Both the position numbers and the translations under genes were made by a program. Shown piece after piece: positions 1 through 7,707 of a stretch of DNA of 14,612 nt (position 1 is the stretch's first letter; each line of letters starts with the position of its first letter). The notes beneath the pieces were generated by a model that made no database searches, had not been told where the DNA came from, and worked only from the letters and a program-made list of their open reading frames with translations. Source of the DNA: Pseudomonadota bacterium (lineage in GTDB: Bacteria > Pseudomonadota > Alphaproteobacteria > Caulobacterales > Caulobacteraceae); the NCBI GenBank assembly GCA_023390245.1, contig JAEWDF010000075.1, positions 1 through 14,612 of the forward strand, in the 5' to 3' direction.

Positions 1-106
1 GCGCGGAGCCGGCCGCCATGGCCACGCCCAGCACGGCGGCGGCGGCCGGCAGGGCCGCCCCGGCGCGCCGCAGCGTCCTGGCGATGGTCGTCCCGGTCTT
101 CAGCAT
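1..106 (-). CDS. N-terminal fragment of an exported protein (cut by window edge)
   Basis: Only the first 35 codons are inside the window, reading leftwards from an ATG at 106-104. A good Shine-Dalgarno (GGAAGG) lies about 4 bases upstream of the ATG, which supports this start. The visible peptide begins MLKTGTTIARTLRRAG and continues into an Ala/Val/Leu-rich stretch ending AMAAGSA. That is the charged-then-hydrophobic pattern of a Sec signal peptide, possibly with cleavage near the Ala-rich end. Nothing of the mature protein is visible, so no function can be given. It is co-directional with the Dps gene to its right, separated by about 109 bases. Confidence 0.55.
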   Translation of the reverse strand, partial: MLKTGTTIARTLRRAGAALPAAAAVLGVAMAAGSA

Positions 107-172
107 CGAGCCTTCCGAAAGCGAAGCCGGCGGATGATGGCTTCCCGTCGACGGCGCAATGCCCGAACTTAG

Positions 173-203
173 CGGCGGTTTTCGGGCGCGCCGGCGACCG
201 CCG
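173..203. repeat. Inverted repeat downstream of dps, possible weak terminator
   Basis: Arms CGGCGGT (173-179) and ACCGCCG (197-203) are perfect inverted complements around a 17-base GC-rich loop, 13 bases beyond the dps stop codon. It could form an RNA hairpin at the end of the dps transcript. There is no following U-run, so intrinsic termination is doubtful, and short inverted repeats are common at this GC content. Confidence 0.25.
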
Positions 204-215
204 TTCCGCGGACCG

Positions 216-695
216 TCAGCGCCCGCCCAGGGTGGAGCGCAGCATCCAGGCGAACTTCTCGTGCGCCGACAGCCGCTGGGTCAGCAGGTCGACGGTGACG
301 TCGTCGCCGTCCTCGTCCGCCGTCTCCAGGGCCTGGCGCAGGGTGGCGATCAGCGTCTCGTGGTCGCGCATCAGTTCGCGCAACATCTCCGGCGCCTCCT
401 TCTCCGGCTGCCCGTCCTTGATCCCGGTCAGGTTGGCGAAGGTCGCATAGCCCTGCGGCGCGAACTCTCCCAGCGCCCGGATGCGCTCGGCGATGTCGTC
501 CAGCGCCTCCCACATGTCGCGGTACTGCTGCTCCAGCAGGGTGTGCAGGGCGAAGAATTCCGGCCCGCGCACGTTCCAGTGATAGCCGTGGGTCTTCAGA
601 TAGACCGCGAAGCTGTCGGCCAGCACCTTGGTCAGTTCCTGGGCGACGTCGGCGCGGTCGGAGGCGGAAAGGCCGGTGTCGATGGCGGCTGGCAT
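216..695 (-). CDS. dps: Dps family ferritin-like DNA-protection protein
   Basis: 159 residues, the usual Dps length. Dps proteins form cytoplasmic dodecamers that oxidise Fe(II) with peroxide, store the iron and protect DNA in starvation or oxidative stress. The ferroxidase signature is complete: His39 (in HGYHWNV), His51, Asp66 and Glu70 follow the family spacing H-x11-H-x14-D-x3-E, within the stretch GPEFFALHTLLEQQYRDMWE. The ATG at 695 was chosen because GGAG lies about 7 bases upstream and the family N-terminus fits. The same frame stays open far upstream, antisense to the kinase, which is an effect of GC richness and not a longer protein. The gene diverges from the hybrid kinase with about 123 bases between starts. 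There is no long basic N-terminal tail, so direct DNA binding through such a tail cannot be claimed. Confidence 0.93.
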   Translation of the reverse strand: MPAAIDTGLSASDRADVAQELTKVLADSFAVYLKTHGYHWNVRGPEFFALHTLLEQQYRDMWEALDDIAERIRALGEFAPQGYATFANLTGIKDGQPEKEAPEMLRELMRDHETLIATLRQALETADEDGDDVTVDLLTQRLSAHEKFAWMLRSTLGGR

Positions 696-818
696 GATGG
701 CTCCATGAATGCGAATGAACCCGAGCGGCGGGGCGCTCGGACCGACAGGAACGCAAGCCTGGACCAAGCGTTGCACCAGACCACGTGCGTCATCGCGGCG
801 CGGGGACATGGGGAGTCG

Positions 819-3800
819 ATGAACCAGGGGGCGCGTCCCGCGACGGTGGTCAAGACTGACGGCCTGTTGCTGCGCCTGGCGCGGTGGCGGCGCGGCGGCG
901 CATGGGGCGCCCTGCTGACGGGCCTGGGCTGGGCGGTCGCGGCCCTGGTGTTGAGAGGTTCGCTGAGCAGCGTCTACAGCGGCCTCACCGGCTTCATCAT
1001 CCTGATTCCCATGGTGCTGATGGCGGCGCTGTCCGGCGGGCGGCTGGCGGGCGCGGTCTGCACGGCCGCCAGTCTCGCCGGCGGATGGGGCCTGCTGGCC
1101 CGTGCGAGCGGAATGGGGCTGAGCATCGAGCCGCAGCTCGCATGGACCGCCACCGTCGGCTTCGTGATCGTCAGCGCCTTCTCGATCGAGGTCGGCGCTT
1201 CGCTGCGCCGGACCCTGGCGCGGCTGGACCAATCGCTGTCGGCGCTGCGGATCTCCGACGCCCGCATCGACGAAACCGAGGGCCGCCTGAACCTGATCAG
1301 CGAATTCGCTCCGGCGATGCTGTGGATGAGCGACGAGACCGGCAAGTGCATCCACCTGAACCGCGACCAGCGGCTGTTCTGGGGGGCGCCGGAGGACCTG
1401 TCGCGCTTCGATTTCATGTCGGTGATCCATCCCGACGACCGTGAGGCCCTGCGGGATGCGACCGGCCGCGCCATCGCCGCGCGCACCGCCTTCCAGGTCG
1501 AGGCGCGGCACCGGCGTTACGATGGCGTCCACCGCCTGGTCCGCTCGGACGTGCGGCCCCGTCTGGCCCCGGACGGCCGCTTCCTGGGCCTGATCGGCGT
1601 CAACCGCGACGTGACGGAGGAGCGCGAGGCCGAGATCGAACTGCGCCGCAGCCGCGCCGAGTTGCAGGCCATGGTCGACCAGTCCGCCGCCGGCATCGTG
1701 CGTCTGGACCTCGACGGGCGCATCACCGCCGTCAACGCCCGCTACGCCGAGCTGCTGGGCCTGTCGCCGCGCGAGGCGCTGGGCCGGTCGACCGCCGACG
1801 TGACCCACCCCGACGATGTCGAGGGCACGCTGGCGGCGCTGCGCTCCGTCGGAGACGGCGGCCAGGCGGATCATGTCATCAAGCGCTACGTCCATCCCGA
1901 CGGCCGGGTGGTCTGGGCGCTGGTCAGCGTGCGGGCCTTGCGCGACGAGACCGGCGCGCCGGTCGGCTATATCGCCGGCGGCGTCGACATCACCGCCGTC
2001 CGCGAGGCCGAGACGGCGCTGCGCGAGAGCGAGGAGCGGTTCCGCCTGCTGGCCGACACCGCCCCCTCCCCGGTCTGGCTGACCGACGCCGAGGGCGGCG
2101 TGGAGTTCGCCAATGCGGCCCTGTCGGAATTCTACGGCGTTCCACCGGACGCCCTGTTCGGCCATGGCTGGAAGGACACCGCCCATCCCGACGACCAGCT
2201 GTTGATCGAACAGGCCCAGGCCCGGGCGCGGCCCCGGCGCCTGCCCTATCGCTTCGAGGCGCGTTTCCGCCGCCACGACGGCGTGTGGCGATGGATGCGG
2301 GTGTCGGTCAAGCCGCGCTTCGACGCCGAGGGAACCTTCCTGGGCTACGCCGGCATGTCCTTCGACGTCACCGACAGCCGCCTGGCGCTGGACGCCGCCG
2401 CGCGCGAGGAACGCCGCCAGACCTTCCTCCTGGCCCTCAGCGACCGGCTGCGCGACCTGTCGGACCCCGAGGAGATCATGGCCGAGGTCGAAGCCTCGCT
2501 GGGCGACCTGCTCGGCGCCGACCGGGTCGGCTACGGCGAAGTGGACCAGGAGGCGGGCGTCGTCTCCATGTCGCGCGACTGGACCGCCGGCGTGGTCAGC
2601 GCGCGGGGCCAATTCGACCTGACGGTCTTCGGCGAGGGGCTGATCCACGACCTGGCGGCCGGCCATTCCATCCGTATCCGCGACATCCTGGACGACCCGC
2701 GCACGGCCGGGGTCGCCGACGCCTTCCGGGGGATCGAGACCCGCGCCCTGATCCGCGCGCCGCTGATCCGCAACGGCCGGCTGCGCGCCTTCCTCTACGC
2801 CCACGCCTCCCAGCCTCGCGACTGGACCGACGCCGAGGTCGCGCTGCTGGAGGAGGTCGCCGGCCGCACCTGGGCCGAGGTCGAGCGCGCCCGGGCCGAG
2901 ACCGACCTGCGCGAGAGCGAGGAGCGGTTCCGCGCCATCGCCGACACGGCGCCCGTGCTGATCTGGGTGACCGGCCCGGACCGCACCCGCGCCTTCGTCA
3001 ACCAGGCCTATGTCGCCTTCCACGGCTCCAACTACGAGACCGCGCGCACGGCCGAATGGCGCGATGTCCTCCATTCGGATGACCAGGACCGCGTCACGCG
3101 GGAATCGCTGGCCGGCGAGGCCTCGGGCGAGCCCTTCTCGATGGAGGCGCGCTATCGCCGCCATGATGGCGAATGGCGCTGGCTCAAGTCCTTCTCGCGC
3201 CCGCGTCTCAGCGGCGGAGAGGTGGTCGGCTTCGTGGGAGTGGCCTTCGACGTCACCGACATGCGCGAGGCCCAGGCGCGGCTGACGGAGTCCGAGAGCC
3301 GCTTCCGCACCGTGGCCGACAGCGCGCCGGCCCTGATCTGGATGACCGACGACGGCGCGCGGATCGTCTTCGCCAACCGCCGCTTCCGCACCTTCTTCGG
3401 CGCGCGCTCCAACCGCCAGATGGCCGACAGCTGGCGCCGGCTGATCCATCCCGACGACGAGGGCGTCTTCACCAGCGCCTTCATGCGCGCCTTCGAGGCC
3501 CGCGATCGGTTCGAAGCCCTCAGCCGCGTGAACCATCCGACGCTGGGCCAGCGCTGGATGCGCACCGAGGGCGTGCCGCGCTTCGACGCCGCCGGCGCCT
3601 TCCAGGGCTATGTCGGCGCCAGCCTGGACGTGACCGACGCCAAGCGGGCCGAGGACGACCTGAAGCGGATCAACGAACTGCTGGAAGAGCGCGTGGGCGA
3701 GGCCCTGGCCGAAAAGGCCGAGGCCGAGGCCAATCTGCTGCACGCCCAGCGCATGGAGGCGGTCGGCCGGCTGACCGGCGGCGTGGCGCACGACTTCAAC

Positions 3801-4889
3801 AACCTGCTGACGGTGGTGATCGGGGCGCTGGACATCATCCTGCGCTCCGACGACCCGGCCAAGCGCCACAAGCTGGGCGAGGCCGCCCTGGCCGCCGCCC
3901 GCCGGGGCGAACGCCTGACCCACCAGCTGCTGGCCTTCTCCCGCCGCCAGGCCCTGCGGCCCGAGACGGTGGACCTGAACGGCCTGATCCGCGAGGGCGA
4001 GCCCCTGCTGCGCCGCGCGGTCGGCGAGACGGTCGACTTCCGGATGCGGCTGCGGCGCGGCGGCGCTCGGGTCAACGTCGACGCCGCGCAGTTCGAGGCG
4101 GCGCTGCTGAACCTGATCGTCAACGCGCGCGACGCCCTGGGCGACGCGCTGGGCGGCCAGGTCCGCGACGGCGCCCGGATCACCCTCCAGACCCTGTCCT
4201 GCACGGTCAAGGCGGGCCAGGTCTCCGAACTGCCGCCGGGCGACTACGTCTGCGTCACCGTCTCGGACAACGGCTCGGGCATGACGCCGGAACTGATTGA
4301 CCGCGTCTTCGAACCCTTCTTCACCACCAAGGCCGTCGGCAAGGGGACGGGGCTGGGCCTCAGTCAGGTCTATGGATTCGCCCGCCAGTCCGGCGGCGGC
4401 GTCCACATCAGCTCCACGGTCGGGCGCGGCACGGAGATCCGCCTCTACCTGCCGCCCCTGGCCGAGACCGCCGCGACCGCCGCCGCGCCGATCCCGGTCG
4501 CGGCCGAGGGCGACGCCGTCGCCGGCCGGCGACTGCTGCTGGTCGAGGACGACGCCGATGTCGCCGCCGTGGCCATGGATCTGCTGGCCGGCTTCGGCCT
4601 GGAGGTCGAGCGCGCCGAGACGGGGGGCCAGGCCCTGAAGACGCTGAAGAAGCGCCGCTTCGACATCATGCTGACCGACATCGTCATGCCGGGCGGCGTC
4701 AGCGGGGTCGAGCTGGCCCGCCAGGCCAGCCGCGACTATCCGGACATGCGGATCATCCTGACCTCGGGCTACGCCGGCGACGACCTGGAGACCATCGTCT
4801 CCGGGGCGCCCTGGCCCCTGCTGCCCAAGCCCTACACCGCCGAAGCGCTGCTCCGGATGCTTAGGACCCGCGCGCCCCTGCCAAGCTGA
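819..4889 (+). CDS. Membrane hybrid sensor histidine kinase, 5x PAS + GAF + HisKA/HATPase + REC
   Basis: 1356 residues. Four hydrophobic segments (about 29-46, 54-72, 76-94, 104-124) with short loops form an N-terminal membrane sensor-like domain. Then come PAS1 (about 158-275), PAS2 (281-400), PAS3 (404-525), a GAF domain (about 528-690), PAS4 (701-820) and PAS5 (825-945). Most of the PAS domains contain an HPDD-type motif and end in DVT. A short coiled coil (948-975) leads to the HisKA domain with phospho-acceptor His991 in GGVAHDFNNLL. The ATPase domain shows N1102 in LIVNARDAL, then DNGSGM and GKGTGLGLS. The C-terminal receiver has acidic residues E1243, D1244 and D1245, phospho-acceptor D1287 in LTDIVMPGG, and a Lys in LPKPY. 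The HDFNN-plus-REC arrangement is like CckA, but the sensor region differs and orthology is not claimed. The signal and the phosphotransfer partner are unknown; no HPt or response regulator gene lies nearby. Start ATG 819 has GGGGAG just upstream. The earlier in-frame ATG at 705 would place the start within 10 bases of the divergent dps start. Confidence 0.92.
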   Translation: MNQGARPATVVKTDGLLLRLARWRRGGAWGALLTGLGWAVAALVLRGSLSSVYSGLTGFIILIPMVLMAALSGGRLAGAVCTAASLAGGWGLLARASGMGLSIEPQLAWTATVGFVIVSAFSIEVGASLRRTLARLDQSLSALRISDARIDETEGRLNLISEFAPAMLWMSDETGKCIHLNRDQRLFWGAPEDLSRFDFMSVIHPDDREALRDATGRAIAARTAFQVEARHRRYDGVHRLVRSDVRPRLAPDGRFLGLIGVNRDVTEEREAEIELRRSRAELQAMVDQSAAGIVRLDLDGRITAVNARYAELLGLSPREALGRSTADVTHPDDVEGTLAALRSVGDGGQADHVIKRYVHPDGRVVWALVSVRALRDETGAPVGYIAGGVDITAVREAETALRESEERFRLLADTAPSPVWLTDAEGGVEFANAALSEFYGVPPDALFGHGWKDTAHPDDQLLIEQAQARARPRRLPYRFEARFRRHDGVWRWMRVSVKPRFDAEGTFLGYAGMSFDVTDSRLALDAAAREERRQTFLLALSDRLRDLSDPEEIMAEVEASLGDLLGADRVGYGEVDQEAGVVSMSRDWTAGVVSARGQFDLTVFGEGLIHDLAAGHSIRIRDILDDPRTAGVADAFRGIETRALIRAPLIRNGRLRAFLYAHASQPRDWTDAEVALLEEVAGRTWAEVERARAETDLRESEERFRAIADTAPVLIWVTGPDRTRAFVNQAYVAFHGSNYETARTAEWRDVLHSDDQDRVTRESLAGEASGEPFSMEARYRRHDGEWRWLKSFSRPRLSGGEVVGFVGVAFDVTDMREAQARLTESESRFRTVADSAPALIWMTDDGARIVFANRRFRTFFGARSNRQMADSWRRLIHPDDEGVFTSAFMRAFEARDRFEALSRVNHPTLGQRWMRTEGVPRFDAAGAFQGYVGASLDVTDAKRAEDDLKRINELLEERVGEALAEKAEAEANLLHAQRMEAVGRLTGGVAHDFNNLLTVVIGALDIILRSDDPAKRHKLGEAALAAARRGERLTHQLLAFSRRQALRPETVDLNGLIREGEPLLRRAVGETVDFRMRLRRGGARVNVDAAQFEAALLNLIVNARDALGDALGGQVRDGARITLQTLSCTVKAGQVSELPPGDYVCVTVSDNGSGMTPELIDRVFEPFFTTKAVGKGTGLGLSQVYGFARQSGGGVHISSTVGRGTEIRLYLPPLAETAATAAAPIPVAAEGDAVAGRRLLLVEDDADVAAVAMDLLAGFGLEVERAETGGQALKTLKKRRFDIMLTDIVMPGGVSGVELARQASRDYPDMRIILTSGYAGDDLETIVSGAPWPLLPKPYTAEALLRMLRTRAPLPS
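2019..2933 (+). repeat. 27-bp exact direct repeat at the starts of PAS3 and PAS4
   Basis: Positions 2019-2045 and 2907-2933 are identical over 27 bases and encode LRESEERFR in the linker helix entering PAS3 and PAS4 of the hybrid kinase. The similarity continues as a degenerate repeat (xxADTAP). It points to internal PAS duplication or gene conversion, and it could mislead short-read assembly of PAS copy number. Confidence 0.85.
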
Positions 4890-4965
4890 TCAAGACATTG
4901 AACCAACAGTCGTTTCCGTCGTTGATGGACAAGGGTCCCGAGGGACCGCCGGGGCGCGAGGCCAA

Positions 4966-6741
4966 GTGACGTTACAGCAGGGTCTGGCCTTCGGCCTGGT
5001 GGGTCTGACGGTGGCCGCCTTCGTCTGGGGGCGGTTCCGCTACGACCTGGTGGCGCTCGCCGCCCTGGTCGCGGGCCTGGCCGTCGGCGTCATCCCCGCC
5101 GAGGCCGCGTTCGAGGGCTTCGCCAACGACGTCACCGTCATCATCGCCTGTGCTCTCGTGGTCTCCGCCGCCTTCGCCCGGTCGGGCGTGGTCGAACTGG
5201 CGCTGAAGCGCATCCTGCCGCTGCTGAAGACCGAACGCAGCCAGGTTCCGGTGCTGACGGCGGCCGTGACCCTGCTGTCCATGGTCACCAAGAACGTCGG
5301 CGCCCTGGCCATCATGATGCCGGTCGCGCTGCAGGTCAGCCGCCGCACCGGCAGCAAGCAGTCGCGCCTGCTGATGCCCATGGCCTTCGGGGCCATGGCC
5401 GGCGGCATGGTCACCCTGGTCGGCACGGCGCCCAACATTCTGGTCGCCGAAGTGCGCCAGGACATCCTGGGCCAGCCGTTCCGGATGTACGACTACGCCC
5501 CGGTCGGCCTGGTTTTGACGGGGGTGACGCTGCTGTTCCTGGCCTTCGGCTACCGCCTTCTGCCCAAGGACCGCACGGGGGCGCTCGGCCTGTCCGCCGC
5601 CCTGTCGGCCAACGCCTATCTGACCGAGGCCTCCGTGCCGGAGGACTGGACGCTGGAGCCCCGCTCCATCACCGCCCTGCTGGAGGCGCAGCCGGAGGTG
5701 CGGGTCATGGCCCTGATCCGCGACGGCCGGCGCAGGGCCCGGCCGCGCGGCAACACCGTGGTCCGTCCCGGCGACACCCTGCTGCTGAAGGGCGACCAGG
5801 AGGCGCTGGAGGCCCTGATCCGCGCCGCCCGTCTGAGCCTTGTGCGCGGCGACCGCCCGGTGCTGCTGGAAGAGGCCAAGGACGAGGTCCACCTGGTCGA
5901 GGCGGTCATCGGCGCCGAGTCACCGCTGACCGGCCGGACGGTCCGCTCGCTGGACCTCTACGGCCTGCACGGCGTCAATCTGCTGGGTGTGTCGCGCAGC
6001 GGCTACGAACTGACCCAGCACCTGCGCACCGCCAAGCTCCAGGGCGGCGACGTGCTGCTGCTCCAGGGGTCGGAGGCCGCCCTTCCCAAGGTGCTGTCCG
6101 ACCTGGGCCTGCTGCCGCTGGCCGAGCGCGAGGTGCGGCTGGGCGGGGGCGCCCGACGGCGGTTCCTTCCGGCGGCGGTCCTGGCGGTCGCCATGGTGCT
6201 GGTCGGCTTCGGCGTCATTCCGGTGTCGATCGCCTTCTTCGGCGCGGCCGTCGCCATCGTCGCCCTGGGCGGCCTTCGCATGCGCGACGCCTACGCCGCG
6301 CTGGACGGGCCGCTGCTGGTGCTGATCGCCGCCCTGATCCCCGTGTCCGACGCCATTCAGCAGACGGGCGGCGCCGACCTGATCGCCGGCCTTTTGCGCG
6401 GCGCCTTCCAGGGCATTCCCCCCGTCGTCGCCGTCGCGGGAATGATGTTCGCCGCCATGGCGGTGACGCCTTTCCTGAACAACGCCGCGACCGTGCTGGT
6501 GGTCGCCCCCATCGCCGCCACCCTGGCCCAGCAGCTGGGCTATCGCCCCGATCCGTTCCTGATGGCGGTGGCGGTCGGCGCGGCCTGCGATTTCCTGACC
6601 CCCATCGGCCACCAGTGCAACACCCTGGTCATGGGGCCGGGCGGCTACAAATTCTCGGACTACCCGAAGCTGGGCGCGCCGCTCAGCCTGCTGGTCCTCC
6701 TGATCGGCCCGCCGACCATCCTGCTGTTCTGGCCGATGTGA
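4966..6741 (+). CDS. SLC13/DASS-type anion permease with two RCK_C (TrkA_C) domains
   Basis: 591 residues. N-terminal and C-terminal membrane blocks flank a soluble middle part, the standard plan of SLC13-type permeases with an RCK_C insert. The first transport block carries MVTKNVGALAIMMPVA followed by GTAPNILVAEV (about 153-163). The second carries FLNNAATVLVVAPIA (about 503-517) and PIGHQCNTLVMGPGGY (about 546-561). These resemble the paired re-entrant NT-type substrate/cation motifs of the family. Between them lie RCK_C 1 (about 232-286, with NTVVRPGDTLLLKG) and RCK_C 2 (about 306-382, with GGDVLLLQG). The substrate (dicarboxylate, sulfate or other anion) cannot be decided from sequence. 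The start is GTG 4966 with GAGG only about 4 bases upstream; no better in-frame start is visible. It lies 76 bases after the kinase and may be cotranscribed with it, but no functional link is evident. Confidence 0.88.
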   Translation: MTLQQGLAFGLVGLTVAAFVWGRFRYDLVALAALVAGLAVGVIPAEAAFEGFANDVTVIIACALVVSAAFARSGVVELALKRILPLLKTERSQVPVLTAAVTLLSMVTKNVGALAIMMPVALQVSRRTGSKQSRLLMPMAFGAMAGGMVTLVGTAPNILVAEVRQDILGQPFRMYDYAPVGLVLTGVTLLFLAFGYRLLPKDRTGALGLSAALSANAYLTEASVPEDWTLEPRSITALLEAQPEVRVMALIRDGRRRARPRGNTVVRPGDTLLLKGDQEALEALIRAARLSLVRGDRPVLLEEAKDEVHLVEAVIGAESPLTGRTVRSLDLYGLHGVNLLGVSRSGYELTQHLRTAKLQGGDVLLLQGSEAALPKVLSDLGLLPLAEREVRLGGGARRRFLPAAVLAVAMVLVGFGVIPVSIAFFGAAVAIVALGGLRMRDAYAALDGPLLVLIAALIPVSDAIQQTGGADLIAGLLRGAFQGIPPVVAVAGMMFAAMAVTPFLNNAATVLVVAPIAATLAQQLGYRPDPFLMAVAVGAACDFLTPIGHQCNTLVMGPGGYKFSDYPKLGAPLSLLVLLIGPPTILLFWPM

Positions 6742-6745
6742 CCGC

Positions 6746-6774
6746 TTGACTCGATGTAACCCATAGGTGATATG
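6746..6774 (+). promoter_or_regulatory. Candidate sigma70-type promoter of the membrane protein/XRE pair
   Basis: TTGACT (6746-6751) matches the -35 consensus at 5 of 6 positions. At 17 bases spacing lies GATATG (6769-6774), a weaker -10 (3 of 6). Transcription would start near 6781 and give a short leader before the ATG at 6805. The -10 and the spacer lie inside the nested palindrome at 6756-6789, so a bound repressor would block the promoter. Confidence 0.5.
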
Positions 6775-6789
6775 TCACCTCAAGGTTAC
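6756..6789. promoter_or_regulatory. Perfect nested palindrome, probable operator for the adjacent XRE regulator
   Basis: The layout is GTAACC-N3-AGGTGA-N4-TCACCT-N3-GGTTAC. Outer arms (6756-6761 and 6784-6789) and inner arms (6765-6770 and 6775-6780) are each perfect and share one centre between 6772 and 6773. It can also be read as two mirrored imperfect dyads, TAACC-N4-GGTGA (6757-6770) and TCACC-N4-GGTTA (6775-6788), 18 bp centre to centre. That would suit two repressor dimers. It overlaps the candidate -10 and lies about 16 bases before the first gene of the membrane protein/XRE unit. There is no U-run, so a terminator for the upstream permease gene is less likely. Autoregulation by the small XRE protein is an inference. 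Confidence 0.65.
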
Positions 6790-6804
6790 GTCCTGGAGCC
6801 CGTC

Positions 6805-7479
6805 ATGTCCCGCACCCATTCCGCCCCCGCCGACCGCCGCAATCCCCAGCGGCTCAAGGGTCCGATCCTGGCCGCCGTCGGCGCGGTCCTTCTGATCGCC
6901 GGCGCCCTGGGCGGCGCGTCTGGCCTCGAGGGCGACGCCGCCACCGCCGCCGGTTTCGCGGCCGGGGCCGGCCTGGTGCTGGGCGTCGCCGGCCTGGTGC
7001 TGACGTGGAGCGCGCGGCGCGGCGGGACTTGCGATGCGCAGGGCGACGTCACCCGTCTGGACCGGCTGCAGCGCCGGCGCACGCGCCAGCTGATCATCTA
7101 TCCGGCCATCATGCTGGGCCTGCTGACGCAGTCGTTCCCCTCGCTCCAGGCCTGCGTCTCCGGCCACGGCCGGCTGGTGGACGTCATCCGGGTCCTGCTG
7201 CCCGTCCTCTACGGCTGGGTCACGCCGCTGATCGTGATGGGCTGGGACGGCGTCACCCTGGCCAACCGCGAGCTGGACGACGAACTGACCCAGTCGATGC
7301 GGGCCAAGGCGATGATCCTGGCCTTCGTCGTCCTGATGGCGGGCGCGACCGTGGCGCTGGCGCTGGGGCTGTGGCGGCCGGAATATGGCGTGACCGCTCT
7401 GCCGATCGTGCTGGCGGTCGGCGGCGCCGCCGCCGGCCTGCGCTTCGCCTGGCTGGACCGGGAGGCCGAGCGTGGGTGA
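6805..7479 (+). CDS. Multi-pass membrane protein of unknown family, paired with XRE regulator
   Basis: 224 residues. The short polar N-terminus contains NPQRLKGP. Hydrophobic segments are seen at roughly 19-40, 45-66, 92-112, 120-145, 165-187 and 192-212, with a basic linker between the second and third (QRRRTRQ) and an acidic stretch (ANRELDDELTQSM) before the fifth. No enzymatic or transport motif was recognised. The ATG at 6805 is preferred because GGAG lies 7 bases upstream. The in-frame ATG at 6772 lies inside the palindrome and has no ribosome-binding site. The stop overlaps the GTG of the XRE gene by 8 bases, so the two are surely co-translated. Small repressor plus membrane partner is a recurring bacterial layout, but no function can be assigned from it. 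Confidence 0.8.
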   Translation: MSRTHSAPADRRNPQRLKGPILAAVGAVLLIAGALGGASGLEGDAATAAGFAAGAGLVLGVAGLVLTWSARRGGTCDAQGDVTRLDRLQRRRTRQLIIYPAIMLGLLTQSFPSLQACVSGHGRLVDVIRVLLPVLYGWVTPLIVMGWDGVTLANRELDDELTQSMRAKAMILAFVVLMAGATVALALGLWRPEYGVTALPIVLAVGGAAAGLRFAWLDREAERG

Positions 7480-7681
7480 TCCCCGCCTGGGCTCGCGCCT
7501 CAAGGAGGCCCGCACCGCCGCCGGCCTGACCCAGGCCGCCCTGGCCGAAAAGGCGCGGGTCACGCGCAAGACCGTCAACACGGTGGAGAACGGCGTCTTC
7601 GTCCCCTCCACCGTCCTGGCGCTGGAGCTGGCCCGCGCCCTGGACACCACGGTCGAGGCGCTGTTCTTCCTGAAGGACTGA
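7472..7681 (+). CDS. Small XRE-family (Cro/CI-type HTH) transcriptional regulator
   Basis: 69 residues, almost entirely one HTH_3/XRE domain. After GDPRLGSRLKEARTAAG comes the recognition part LTQAALAEKARVTRKTV, then NTVENGVFVPS. The C-terminal helix ends in LDTTVEALFFLKD, typical of stand-alone regulators of this class. There is no sensor domain, so any signal must come through the partner protein or through multimerisation. The GTG start at 7472 overlaps the end of the membrane protein gene and indicates translational coupling. The nested palindrome upstream of the operon is the obvious candidate binding site. The following ada-like gene begins 26 bases later and could be in the same transcript. 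Confidence 0.88.
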   Translation: MGDPRLGSRLKEARTAAGLTQAALAEKARVTRKTVNTVENGVFVPSTVLALELARALDTTVEALFFLKD

Positions 7682-7707
7682 CGCCGCCGCGACGGCCCCG
7701 TGCATCC

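Noticed and set aside
705..818. Upstream in-frame ATG (705) as the kinase start
   Set aside because: It would leave almost no room from the divergent dps start, lacks a ribosome-binding site, and adds a non-hydrophobic tail; ATG 819 has GGGGAG.
216..4406. Very long minus-strand open frame antisense to the hybrid kinase and fused in frame to dps
   Set aside because: High GC removes stop codons from the complementary frame; the translation is low-complexity Gln/Ala/Gly/Arg-rich without domains, and only the last 159 residues match a family.
6772..6804. ATG at 6772 as the start of the membrane protein
   Set aside because: The codon lies inside the palindrome and candidate -10 and has no Shine-Dalgarno; ATG 6805 has GGAG at good spacing.
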